Shown here in pieces: positions 8,457 to 16,196 of a stretch of 64,000 nucleotides of DNA. Within the stretch, counting starts at the first letter, position 1. Every line of letters starts with the position of its first letter. The notes under the pieces are model-generated. The model had not been told where the DNA came from and did no database searches. It was given only the letters and a program-made list of their open reading frames with translations. The position numbers were made by a program, and so were the translations under genes. This DNA comes from Clostridiales bacterium (GTDB lineage Bacteria; Bacillota; Clostridia; Christensenellales; CAG-138), in NCBI GenBank assembly GCA_918244965.1, contig CAKJYC010000006.1, forward strand, positions 1 through 64,000, written 5' to 3'.

Positions 8457-9752
8457 ATGAAAAAGTGTATTTGTCTGATCCTTATCGGGACAATGCTGGT
8501 TTCGACAGTCGCCTGCACGGCATATCGGTCGAGCATACAGACTGCTGTCCCGACCGAAACGCCTGTCATTACGGAAGCGCCGACCGTTGCGCCTGCTGTT
8601 ACAGAAGCCCCGACCGAAGCGCCTGTCGAACGAAAAACGGTCCGCGTTTCAACGGTCGATGAATTGCTGGCTGCGATCGCACCGGATACGGAGATCGTTC
8701 TTTCCGGCGGCACGTACGATCTCGGTGCGGCTTCGGAGTCCTATACCGGCGACAATCCATACTGTTCGTTCGTCCGAAGCGAATTCATCGTTGACAGCGA
8801 TCGCCTGCAGTTGAAGATCGAGCATGCGGACGGTCTCTGCATCCGTGCCGGGGAGAACGCCGCTTGTGTTCTTTCCGCAAAGGACAGCGAGACTGCTGTC
8901 GACGTCAGCGCATGTTCCGGACTGACGTTCGTCGGGATCACCTTTGAAGGAAAGGAAGAAGGCGTCAGCATCACAGACTGTACGGACGTATGCCTGGAAC
9001 GCTGCGGGTTTCTGGCGAGCAATGCGGTTTATATCGACCGCTGCGAGAATGTTGCGTTGAAAAACGCGGAAATCTCCGGATCCGTGCTGGCGGTGTTCGC
9101 TGCAGACTGCAAGCGTTTTACCGTTTCCGGCGCAGATATTCATGACTGCGGCATGGCACTGGCGCTTTCCGGCTGCGAAGACACGCTGGTGTCTGAAAGC
9201 CGTCTGCATGATTGCTGGTCGTATGAAGAACCGCTTCCTGACGAACCGCAGGGCGACGCTTCGATCTGGATCGCGGTCGACGGTCAAAGCAACAGCGTGA
9301 GGTTCGAGGACTGTGAACTGTACGGAAACGATTGCACGTATCTGTTCGCCATTGACGGCCCGGCCCGTGCCGATTTTTCGCACATCAACGTACACGACAA
9401 CAAAGCGGACATTCTGTTTGACTTTGACGCGACCGCCGACGTTCCCGGCAGTCATACCATCTCAGACAGCGATATTCACGAAAATGAGGCGGGAAGCTTT
9501 CTCTGCGGCTGGCTTTCCGGAACGAAGATTGCGCTTTCCGGAACGTCTCTTAGCGACAACACAATTGAAGGATTGTTCCGGAGCGGCGATATCACAGTTT
9601 ACGGATGCGAGTTTCAGGGAAACACGATCAAACGCTTTTTCGGTTTTGAAGAAGATGATGGATACGATGCGATTGTTTCTGTTCACGACCGCAATGGAAA
9701 GACACTTGACGAAGATATGATCCTCGCCATGGAACTGAAACGCGGCGATTGA
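8457..9752 (+). CDS. Lipoprotein with right-handed beta-helix repeats
   Basis: 431 aa from ATG 8457 (AGGAGG at 8440-8445). It has a signal peptide with lipobox V-A-C near residue 21, a Thr/Pro/Glu-rich spacer (PTETPVITEAPTVAP) and then a long domain of irregular 20-25-residue turns (CSGLTFVGITFEGKEEGVSI, CENVALKNAEISGS, ADIHDCGMALALSGC, SDIHENEAGSF) typical of pectate-lyase-like parallel beta-helices. No catalytic signature is certain. It probably acts at the cell surface on polysaccharide or in adhesion. It lies between the MetRS tail and a second copy of that tail's end, which suggests it was inserted by recombination. Confidence 0.8.
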   Translation: MKKCICLILIGTMLVSTVACTAYRSSIQTAVPTETPVITEAPTVAPAVTEAPTEAPVERKTVRVSTVDELLAAIAPDTEIVLSGGTYDLGAASESYTGDNPYCSFVRSEFIVDSDRLQLKIEHADGLCIRAGENAACVLSAKDSETAVDVSACSGLTFVGITFEGKEEGVSITDCTDVCLERCGFLASNAVYIDRCENVALKNAEISGSVLAVFAADCKRFTVSGADIHDCGMALALSGCEDTLVSESRLHDCWSYEEPLPDEPQGDASIWIAVDGQSNSVRFEDCELYGNDCTYLFAIDGPARADFSHINVHDNKADILFDFDATADVPGSHTISDSDIHENEAGSFLCGWLSGTKIALSGTSLSDNTIEGLFRSGDITVYGCEFQGNTIKRFFGFEEDDGYDAIVSVHDRNGKTLDEDMILAMELKRGD

Positions 9753-9773
9753 TGATCCGGGCATTCATTGAGA

Positions 9774-9824
9774 AACCTTCTGCAGCTCGAACCGCATATT
9801 CCGGCCGGCGCAAAGATGTATTGA
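9774..9824 (+). repeat. Duplicated last 16 codons of the MetRS tail
   Basis: The sequence encodes N-L-L-Q-L-E-P-H-I-P-A-G-A-K-M-Y-stop. The MetRS-tail gene ends at 8051-8101 with the same peptide apart from D for E and L for M. Similarity begins abruptly at AACCTTCTGC. The two copies are direct repeats flanking the beta-helix lipoprotein gene. Confidence 0.75.
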
Positions 9825-9857
9825 CACATCCGCGGAACCTGCAAACAACATAAAACA

Positions 9858-9897
9858 CAGGGCGTTTTCGGATCTGTAACGATCCGGAAACGCCCTG
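9858..9897. terminator. Bidirectional terminator between convergent genes
   Basis: Long stem of CAGGGCGTTTTCGGATC against GATCCGGAAACGCCCTG with a 6-nt loop. A-rich sequence lies on the left and TTATTT on the right, so it can end both the lipoprotein and the acyl-CoA ligase transcripts. Confidence 0.75.
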
Positions 9898-9917
9898 TTA
9901 TTTCGTATGGTTCTGCG

Positions 9918-11642
9918 TTACGCTTCGGGGGAGGCGGCTTTCATTTTGGCGAGCTCCTCCTCTTCGAGAACGCGGTAGGCGACCTTGCCGACGAGGGTTT
10001 TCGGCATGTCGTCCTTGAACTCAATGTCGTACGGCATCGCATACTTCGCGATGTTCTTGCGGCAGTACGCAAGAAGCGCCTGTTTCGTTTCCTCGGTTGC
10101 GGGAATGCCTGCGGCGAGCTTTACGAATGCCTTGACCTTCTGCATCCGGTACGGGTCCGGCACGCCGATGACGCAGCTCATCTGCACCATTTCGTTCGCG
10201 TCGAGGATGTTCTCAATCTGGCCGGGGTAGACGTTGTAGCCGGAGGAGATGATCATGCGCTTTGCGCGGCCCCTGAAGTACACGAAGCCTTCGTCGTCCA
10301 TCGTGCCGAGGTCGCCGGTATACACCCAGGTGAGCCCGTCGGCGTGCGTGCGCAGCGTCTGCGCCGTTTCGGTCGGATGCTTCATGTACTCCTTCATGAC
10401 GGTCGGACCCGCCAGAAGGATCTCACCCTCCTCGCCGTAGGGAAGCTCGCGGTCTGTACCCGGTTCGACGATCTTGATGTAGGTATCGGGGAAGGGGAGA
10501 CCGATGGAGCCCTCCTTGAACATGTGCGGCGGCGTCAGACAGCACGCGGTGACGGTTTCGGTCGTGCCGTAGCCCTCGCGCACCTGAATGGTCGCCTTGT
10601 GATCGTAGAGGAAGGTGTCGAACTTCTTTTTGAGCTCGATCGACAGGCTGTCGCCGCCGGAGAACACGCCCTTCAGGCAGCTCAGGTCCGCGCCGTCCAT
10701 GCTCGGAAGCCGGAGCAGCGCCTCATACAGCGTCGGTACGCCCGCAATGAAGTTGCAGCGATACTTGACGATGTCCTTTGCGTAGGACTTCGCCGTAAAG
10801 CGCGGCACCAGAATGCAGCGGCCGCCCACGGAGAGCATCGTATGGATGCACACGCCGAGGCCGAAGCCGTGGAACAGCGGCATGGCCGCCAGCATCTTGT
10901 CGCCGGGACGGAACATCGGGTTCGCCGCAACGACCTGTTCGCCGAGCGCGTTGAAGTTCTTGTTGGTCAGCACGATGCCCTTGGTCGTGCCGGTCGTGCC
11001 GCCCGAATAGAGAATGACCGCGGGATCGTCGGACTTGCGCTCGACCTTGTACCGGTAGAAGCAATGCGTCGACATGCCCATGAATTCGTTCCAGCGAATG
11101 ACCGGCGCGTCCTTCGGGATCTTTTTGATCTTGCGGCCCTCGGTCAGCATATAGCCTGCGCGAAGCGGGCGGGAGAGAGCGTCCTTGACCGACGCGATGA
11201 TGATGTTGACGACCTTTGTATTCTCGCGGATCGCCTCGAACTTTCCGTAGAACTGGTCCAGCGTGATCGCGGTCACGCTCTCGGATTCGTTCAGATAGAA
11301 CTCGATCTCCTTTTCGGCGGACAGCGGATGGATCATGTTCGCGATCGCGCCGACGAGGTTGACCGCGTAGAACATGTAGATCGCTTGCGGACAGTTGGGC
11401 ATGGCGATCGTGACCTTGTCGTTTTCGCGGACGCCGATCGTCTTCAGCGCCTTGGCGCAGCGCTCGATCTCGTGGACCATCTGGCGGTAGGTCGTCGAGC
11501 GGCCCATGAAGTCGAACGCCACGTTGTCGGGATACTGCTCGGCGATCCATGCGACCTTGTCGAACATGGAGCCTTCAAAATAGTTCAGGTGAAGCGGCAC
11601 CGTTCCGAGATGGTCCGCCCACGGTGTTTTTGCTGTGATCAT
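9918..11642 (-). CDS. AMP-forming acyl-CoA synthetase (fatty-acid CoA ligase-like)
   Basis: 574 aa of the ANL superfamily. It shows the AMP-binding P-loop SGGTTGTTKGIVLTNKN, GYGTTET near the adenylate site, the YTGDLG motif, and the C-terminal hinge RAKRMIISSGYNVYP with VGKVAYR carrying the catalytic Lys. The family activates a carboxylic acid with ATP and transfers it to CoA. ATG 11642 follows GAGGGG; an in-frame ATG at 11660 would overlap the upstream stop (ATGA). It is co-transcribed with the E2-like acyltransferase, which suggests that the acyl-CoA made here is passed to that enzyme. Confidence 0.9.
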   Translation of the reverse strand: MITAKTPWADHLGTVPLHLNYFEGSMFDKVAWIAEQYPDNVAFDFMGRSTTYRQMVHEIERCAKALKTIGVRENDKVTIAMPNCPQAIYMFYAVNLVGAIANMIHPLSAEKEIEFYLNESESVTAITLDQFYGKFEAIRENTKVVNIIIASVKDALSRPLRAGYMLTEGRKIKKIPKDAPVIRWNEFMGMSTHCFYRYKVERKSDDPAVILYSGGTTGTTKGIVLTNKNFNALGEQVVAANPMFRPGDKMLAAMPLFHGFGLGVCIHTMLSVGGRCILVPRFTAKSYAKDIVKYRCNFIAGVPTLYEALLRLPSMDGADLSCLKGVFSGGDSLSIELKKKFDTFLYDHKATIQVREGYGTTETVTACCLTPPHMFKEGSIGLPFPDTYIKIVEPGTDRELPYGEEGEILLAGPTVMKEYMKHPTETAQTLRTHADGLTWVYTGDLGTMDDEGFVYFRGRAKRMIISSGYNVYPGQIENILDANEMVQMSCVIGVPDPYRMQKVKAFVKLAAGIPATEETKQALLAYCRKNIAKYAMPYDIEFKDDMPKTLVGKVAYRVLEEEELAKMKAASPEA

Positions 11643-11656
11643 ATCGTTCCCCTCAC

Positions 11657-12532
11657 TCAATACTCATATCCGCTAGGCTCGGCAAGCGGCTTGTCCAAAA
11701 GCTCCGGGTGCGCGAAGATGTATTTGACCAGATTCAGACTGCGTACAAAATAGAACCCGTCGCCGATGCGCTCGTCGATCGTCGCACCGTAGTCCAGCAC
11801 GTCGCGCAGCTGCCGTGTGCCGTCCGGCATGAGCATCTCTTCCTTGTGCAGCGTGCCGACCGTGATCATGATGCTGTTGGTCCCGTAATTGTTCAGATGG
11901 TGATAGACGGCCGGCCCCTTGATGCTGCCGAGATTGGACAGCAGCACGGTGCTGTAATTCGAGTCGCCCTCCTTCAGGGACTTCGGCACACGACCGAAGA
12001 AGTCGAGCGTGCGTATGAATCGAAATACCAGCATCAGCAGAAACCGCGGGATCTTGGCAAACGCGTCGATCGTCGCGTCCATGCCGCCCGTCGAATGCTC
12101 GTGCTTGCGCGCTTCGCGCACATCGCCGTAGATCTGATGGCTGACCTCGTCGATCGTGTCGGTATCCTTCGGCACGACCTGCATGAACGACTCCTCCGCG
12201 TAATCGGCAAAGCGGCGCTTCGCCATGAACATCAGGCTGATCGAATCGCGTTCATACATGCGGCGGCCCTGCACATACCGGTTCATGCCCGGCCGCTCCT
12301 TGATCATACGCGCAACGGCAAGGACGAAACAGTGGAAAATCGTCGTCTTGTAATTGTCGTGCTCCGCGTTTTTCTTTTCAATGAATTTCACCAGCTCCGT
12401 ACAGTCGATCTTGTCGGCAAGATAGACCTCGCTTTCGGTCCGCTTCGGCATCAGGTGAAAGATGATGGTCGTCAGTCCGGATACATCCCGGATGTATCGC
12501 GCGCCCGGCCGGTCGCCCCATTTCCGCTTCAC
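11657..12532 (-). CDS. E2/CAT-superfamily acyltransferase-like protein with altered active site
   Basis: 291 aa related to the catalytic domain of 2-oxo acid dehydrogenase E2 and chloramphenicol acetyltransferase. The C-terminal part (LDYGATIDERIGDGFYFVRS) aligns with the DHRxxDG active-site block, but the catalytic His is Glu. SNLGSIKGPAVYHHLNN and the preceding helix match the fold. No lipoyl or E1-binding domain is present, so it is not a pyruvate dehydrogenase subunit. The start is GTG 12532 after GGGGGT. Coupled to an acyl-CoA ligase, it may transfer an acyl group by another mechanism or only bind acyl-CoA. Confidence 0.8.
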   Translation of the reverse strand: MKRKWGDRPGARYIRDVSGLTTIIFHLMPKRTESEVYLADKIDCTELVKFIEKKNAEHDNYKTTIFHCFVLAVARMIKERPGMNRYVQGRRMYERDSISLMFMAKRRFADYAEESFMQVVPKDTDTIDEVSHQIYGDVREARKHEHSTGGMDATIDAFAKIPRFLLMLVFRFIRTLDFFGRVPKSLKEGDSNYSTVLLSNLGSIKGPAVYHHLNNYGTNSIMITVGTLHKEEMLMPDGTRQLRDVLDYGATIDERIGDGFYFVRSLNLVKYIFAHPELLDKPLAEPSGYEY

Positions 12533-12580
12533 AAATTGTTACCCCCTTATTTTCGACACGTTTCGCGCCGAATTTGCTAT

Positions 12581-12609
12581 AGTATATCATCTGCTGCAGA
12601 ATTCGACAA
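12581..12609 (-). promoter_or_regulatory. Sigma-A-like promoter of the acyltransferase/ligase operon
   Basis: Minus strand -35 TTGTCG (12604-12609) and -10 TATACT (12581-12586), spacer 17 bp, about 50 bp upstream of the GTG start. Confidence 0.55.
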
Positions 12610-12711
12610 GACCGAATCCAACGAACTTTTTCAAAAAAACGGATCTTTAATGTACAATTAAGCTTGCACGGGTAAGCTGTCATCAGTAAAATGAAAGCGA
12701 GGGATTCGATT

Positions 12712-14313
12712 ATGAAGAAAACACTTTGCATCATTCTTTCGACACTGCTGGTCTTGTCCGTATGGATGGCATGCGGGAAAACCGAAACTGCGCCTGAAGC
12801 GGAAGGGCAGACGGAGACGGCGAACGCGTCCGATCCGGGAGAGGAAGCCAATGGCTTTTCATTCGCGGACGGCACACGTCCCGAACCGCCGGAGGGATTT
12901 GACGGCACTCCGCCGGAAGGCACCCCGCCGGACGGATTCGGCGGCATGGGCGAACCGCCGTCCGGCATGGGTCAACCTCCGCAAGGAGGCCCGCACGGCA
13001 ACGGCGGAACGCCGCCCGATAAACCGGACGGAACGCCGCCGGGCGGATTCGGCGGCATGGGTCAGCCTCCGCAGGGCGGTCCCGGCGGCAGCAGCGCGGA
13101 TATCGACTATCACGGCACGGTCGAGATCACTTCCTCCGAAACACAGGAGGATCAGACCTATGCAAGCTCGACCTCCGATGAAAGCGCGCTGCTGATTGCA
13201 ACCGGCGACGCGGTCACGATCACGAGTCCGACGGTGACCAAGACCGGCGATTCCGACGGCGGAGACAACTGCAACTTCTACGGGCTGAACGCGGCCGTAC
13301 TCGTGAAGGACGGCGCGAACGTGACCGTCACCGGCGGCACGATCACATCCTCCGCATCCGGCGCGAACGGCGTGTTCTGCTACGGCGGCAACGGCGGGCA
13401 AAACGGCGCGGCGGGCGACGGCACGACCGTCACGATCCGCGATACAGTCATCACCACGACGGGCAGCGGCTCCGGCGGCATCATGACGACCGGAGGCGGC
13501 AAAACCTTCGCGTACGATCTGACCGTCACCACGTCGGGACAGTCCTCCGCGCCGATCCGCACCGATCGCGGCGGCGGCTGGGTGTACGTCGACGGCGGCA
13601 CCTATACCTCGAACGGGCTCGGTTCGCCGGCGATCTACTCGACGGCAGAGATCCATGTCGCAAACGCGACGCTCGTTTCGAATCTCTCCGAGGGTGTGTG
13701 CATCGAGGGCAAGAACAGCATCGAGCTGGTCGACTGCGATATGAGTGCGAACAATACGAAGATGAACAGCAACGCGACGTTCCTCGACAGCATCATGATC
13801 TATCAGTCCATGTCGGGCGACGCGGATTCCGGCACGTCGAGCTTCACCATGACCGGCGGCAGTCTGACGAGCAAGAGCGGGCACGTGTTCCACGTCACCA
13901 ACACGAACGCGATCATCACGCTTTCCGGCGTGACACTCCGGAACGAGGACAGCGAAAACATCCTGCTCTCGGTCTGCGCGGACGGCTGGAGCGGCGCAAA
14001 GAACATTGCGACGCTGAATGCGGTTGGCCAGGCGCTTTCTGGAACCATTCTGGTCGGCAGCGATTCCACGCTGACGCTGAACCTCACCGAAGGTTCGACC
14101 TTCACAGGCGCGATCTCCGGCAGCATCACCAACGCCAAAGGCGCAGTCGTTTCCACCGAGGTCGGCACGGTCAACGTGACGCTGGACGCATCTTCGACCT
14201 GGACGCTGACCGGCGACACCTATATCACTTCGTTTACGGGCGACGCGTCAGGTATCATCTCAAACGGCTTCACGCTGTACGTAAACGGCGTAAAGCTCAC
14301 CGGAACGAACTGA
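12712..14313 (+). CDS. Large lipoprotein with Gly/Pro-rich stalk and beta-helix domain
   Basis: 533 aa from ATG 12712 (GAGGG at 12699). Signal peptide with Cys near residue 19 (SVWMAC). Residues 45-135 are a low-complexity stalk of repeated PPEG, PPDGFGGMG and GQPPQGG units. The rest is Thr/Ser/Gly-rich with regular beta turns (ALLIATGDAVTITSPTV, VTVTGGTITSSASG, FAYDLTVTTSG) like the carbohydrate-binding or adhesin beta-helix proteins of gut Clostridia. It should be anchored outside the membrane with the stalk crossing the wall. No enzymatic residues are recognised. Confidence 0.82.
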   Translation: MKKTLCIILSTLLVLSVWMACGKTETAPEAEGQTETANASDPGEEANGFSFADGTRPEPPEGFDGTPPEGTPPDGFGGMGEPPSGMGQPPQGGPHGNGGTPPDKPDGTPPGGFGGMGQPPQGGPGGSSADIDYHGTVEITSSETQEDQTYASSTSDESALLIATGDAVTITSPTVTKTGDSDGGDNCNFYGLNAAVLVKDGANVTVTGGTITSSASGANGVFCYGGNGGQNGAAGDGTTVTIRDTVITTTGSGSGGIMTTGGGKTFAYDLTVTTSGQSSAPIRTDRGGGWVYVDGGTYTSNGLGSPAIYSTAEIHVANATLVSNLSEGVCIEGKNSIELVDCDMSANNTKMNSNATFLDSIMIYQSMSGDADSGTSSFTMTGGSLTSKSGHVFHVTNTNAIITLSGVTLRNEDSENILLSVCADGWSGAKNIATLNAVGQALSGTILVGSDSTLTLNLTEGSTFTGAISGSITNAKGAVVSTEVGTVNVTLDASSTWTLTGDTYITSFTGDASGIISNGFTLYVNGVKLTGTN

Positions 14314-14328
14314 ATCTCCCCAAAAATG

Positions 14329-14365
14329 ATCGGGCTGTTCAAAAAGTGCTTTTGAACAGCCCGAT
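14329..14365 (+). terminator. Terminator after the beta-helix lipoprotein
   Basis: Near-perfect inverted repeat ATCGGGCTGTTCAAAA / TTTTGAACAGCCCGAT with a 5-nt centre, 16 bp after the stop. Confidence 0.7.
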
Positions 14366-14679
14366 GCATTCTCGCTTCGCTCCGTGAATGGCCCAAAGGA
14401 CATGAATTGCGCCTGAACAGCGCATGAATTGACGGCTTACACCGTCATGAAGGTTGGTTTTCCGGACGGAAAACCTTCATTCATGGTCCCGCAGATAACC
14501 AGGGCGACGCGCGATGGTACGCGCGGGAAGCGCGCGATCTGCCGCCGTAATGGAGCGAAGCGAAATGGAGCTTGTGGAAGCGTGCGACGGCACCGCTGTA
14601 ACGAAGCGCAGCGAAGTGGATTCACGGCGAACGCCGATTCATGCCGAAGGCAATTCGTGCGGCAGCGCCGCAATTCATA
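14366..14679. repeat. Mosaic of small hairpins bounded by ATGAATT-like motifs
   Basis: About 310 bp without a gene. It holds a chain of short palindromes (GCGC..., ACGG...CCGT, GGTTTTCC...GGAAAACC, GCGGC...GCCGC), each bordered by CATGAATTG, ATTCATG or a variant (about 14401, 14422, 14474, 14635, 14671). The pattern looks like a shuffled intergenic repeat family rather than decayed coding sequence. Confidence 0.5.
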
Positions 14680-14719
14680 GGGGATGTCAAGAAACGTATT
14701 GCAGTTTCTTAACATCCCC
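14680..14719 (-). terminator. Terminator of the metallophosphoesterase gene
   Basis: Stem GGGGATGTCAAGAAAC / GTTTCTTAACATCCCC (one mismatch), 20 bp beyond the stop at 14739 on the minus strand. Confidence 0.6.
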
Positions 14720-14738
14720 TTGCGTTACAGAAGGACGG

Positions 14739-15284
14739 TTACGGCTCGGCGGGGACCTTATACGGCCGGTTGCAGTCGATCAGCCCGGCGAGGGTGACGG
14801 GGGAGTAGCCCGTGAGCTCGACGCCGGCGTTCAGAAGGCGCGGCTCGGCGTTGATGAAGGGGCAACAGGGCAGGTCCCTCTGGTTGTGAATGTGGCCGAA
14901 GACCATGCATGAATCGTTGCCGGGCCAGACGAGCAGCGGATAGTGGCAGATCGTGACGTGCCGTCCGAGGGACGGGTCGAAGATGTGCATCAGGTTCGAC
15001 TGCCCCGCAAGCAGTTTTGCGGATTCCGCGTCCATCCACCTGTCATGGTTGCCGCGGATCAGGTACTTTTTGCCCTTCAGCCGCCGAAGGATCGCGTTCG
15101 GAGGCGTCGTGCCCTTGTGCCAGAAATCCCCGACGATGTAGACCGTGTCCTCGTCCGTCACGCGGGCGTTCCAGCTTTGGATCATGGCCTCGTCCATCTC
15201 CCCGGCCGAAGAGAACGGCCGCTGACACAGGCGGATGATGCTCTCGTGTCCGAAATGCGGATCTGCGATATAGAAAATGCGCAT
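14739..15284 (-). CDS. Calcineurin-like metallophosphoesterase
   Basis: 181 aa cytoplasmic phosphoesterase. All metal-binding motifs are present in order: ADPHFGH (D-x-H), VGDFWH (GD), RGNHDRW (GNHD), CHYPL (H) and FGHIHNQ (GHxH). Small stand-alone members hydrolyse phosphodiesters or phosphoanhydrides; the substrate is unknown. ATG 15284 is chosen because AGGAG (15295-15299) is correctly spaced for it and too close to the GTG at 15293. Confidence 0.9.
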   Translation of the reverse strand: MRIFYIADPHFGHESIIRLCQRPFSSAGEMDEAMIQSWNARVTDEDTVYIVGDFWHKGTTPPNAILRRLKGKKYLIRGNHDRWMDAESAKLLAGQSNLMHIFDPSLGRHVTICHYPLLVWPGNDSCMVFGHIHNQRDLPCCPFINAEPRLLNAGVELTGYSPVTLAGLIDCNRPYKVPAEP

Positions 15285-15384
15285 GAGTTTCACTCCTATG
15301 GATTCTGTCGAAAGTATATCATAGTATTGCCGCTTTGAAAAGAGCGCCCCGACAGAGGTTTTCCGCTGCCGGGGCGTCGGCGCG

Positions 15385-15694
15385 TCACTTGGTTTTCGCG
15401 CTCAGGACACTCGACCACTCGCCGAAGTAGGTGAAGCCCTCGAACTCGTGGTAGGAGCGCACGCGGACGTAGTACGTCGTCTTGGCCTTCAGGCCCTTCA
15501 CGACCGTCTCGTACGTCTTTGCGTCGGCGATCTTCACCGTTTTGACGTTCTTCGTCATACGACGTGATCGTTCCGTCGCCGTCCGCATCGCCGACCGTGG
15601 AGGTGTTCGGTGCGGCGTCGGCCGATGTGTACGGCCTTGCGGCAAGCAGCAGAACTGCAAGAAGCAGAAGGGGGAGGGCTTTGAGAACTCTCAT
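15385..15694 (-). pseudogene. Broken secreted protein: signal peptide, dockerin-like start, FN3-like end
   Basis: ATG 15694 follows a strong ribosome site (AGGAGG) and begins a clear signal peptide (LLLLAVLLLAARPYTSADA). The next residues, VGDADGDGTITS, match the calcium loop that opens a dockerin repeat. The frame then turns into Arg-rich nonsense, while an overlapping frame encodes the end of a fibronectin-III-like domain (LKAKTTYYVRVRSYHEF, FGEWSSVLSAKTK). An internal out-of-frame deletion of a formerly larger surface protein explains this best. Confidence 0.65.
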
Positions 15695-15706
15695 GCGGAC
15701 CCTCCT

Positions 15707-15877
15707 TCAATACTCGTCCGCCGTGCGGCAGCGGGCGGCGTTCTCACGGCGGTTGTACGCCTTTTTATTATCGATCCGTTTTGTGGCAGGGCAGATCGTC
15801 CACAGAACGCGCTTTTTTGCGTCCAGCGCGCGCCGTGCTTTCGGGCTCATCTTGTCTCGCGGGATGAATCGTTCCAT
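15707..15877 (-). CDS. Small basic hypothetical protein
   Basis: 56 aa from ATG 15877, with AAGGAG 7 bp upstream; an ATG at 15883 is the alternative. The protein is very basic (MERFIPRDKMSPKARRALDA) and ends in DEY. From memory it resembles short conserved hypotheticals of Clostridia with an ERxIPREKMSKKARR start, but this was not searched. It has no signal peptide or membrane segment. High Arg/Lys content would suit RNA or ribosome binding, which is only a guess. Confidence 0.6.
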   Translation of the reverse strand: MERFIPRDKMSPKARRALDAKKRVLWTICPATKRIDNKKAYNRRENAARCRTADEY

Positions 15878-15883
15878 TGTCAT

Positions 15884-16136
15884 GCTCCTTTCCTGTTGTA
15901 CGGTTGTGTTTGCGGTGGGATCTATGTAAAAAGCGAGCGGATCGCCTGAAGTCCCGGCTTCGGTATTCCTGCGTAAGCGATTCAGGAGGAAGAATGCTTC
16001 GGAATACCCCGCTGCCGTTTGCGGTTCGTTGTCTTTCGATGGCTGTATTATCGCATACGGGAGGGTCCTCCGTCCCGGAGAAACGGTTGCTATGCCGCAC
16101 GGTCCGAAAGAAAAACCGCGCAGCGGGCGGAATGCC
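15884..16136. other. Intergenic stretch between divergent genes
   Basis: About 250 bp up to the pyk promoter with no recognised gene or structure apart from the small protein's ribosome site at its left edge. Confidence 0.5.
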
Positions 16137-16165
16137 TTGACGTGCGCGGAGAAGCAACGTATAAT
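16137..16165 (+). promoter_or_regulatory. Sigma-A promoter of pyk
   Basis: TTGACG (16137-16142), a 17-bp spacer and perfect TATAAT (16160-16165), 31 bp before the start codon. It is the strongest promoter match in the window. Confidence 0.75.
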
Positions 16166-16196
16166 AATAATATATAAAAGAACGAGGTGAATCTGT

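Noticed and set aside
10344-11753. 469-codon frame antisense to the acyl-CoA ligase
   Set aside because: Arg/His/Ala-rich composition typical of the complement of a high-GC gene; no start signal.
12859-13893. 344-codon minus frame opposite the Gly/Pro-rich lipoprotein
   Set aside because: Arises from the repetitive GC-rich stalk; no start signal or domain.
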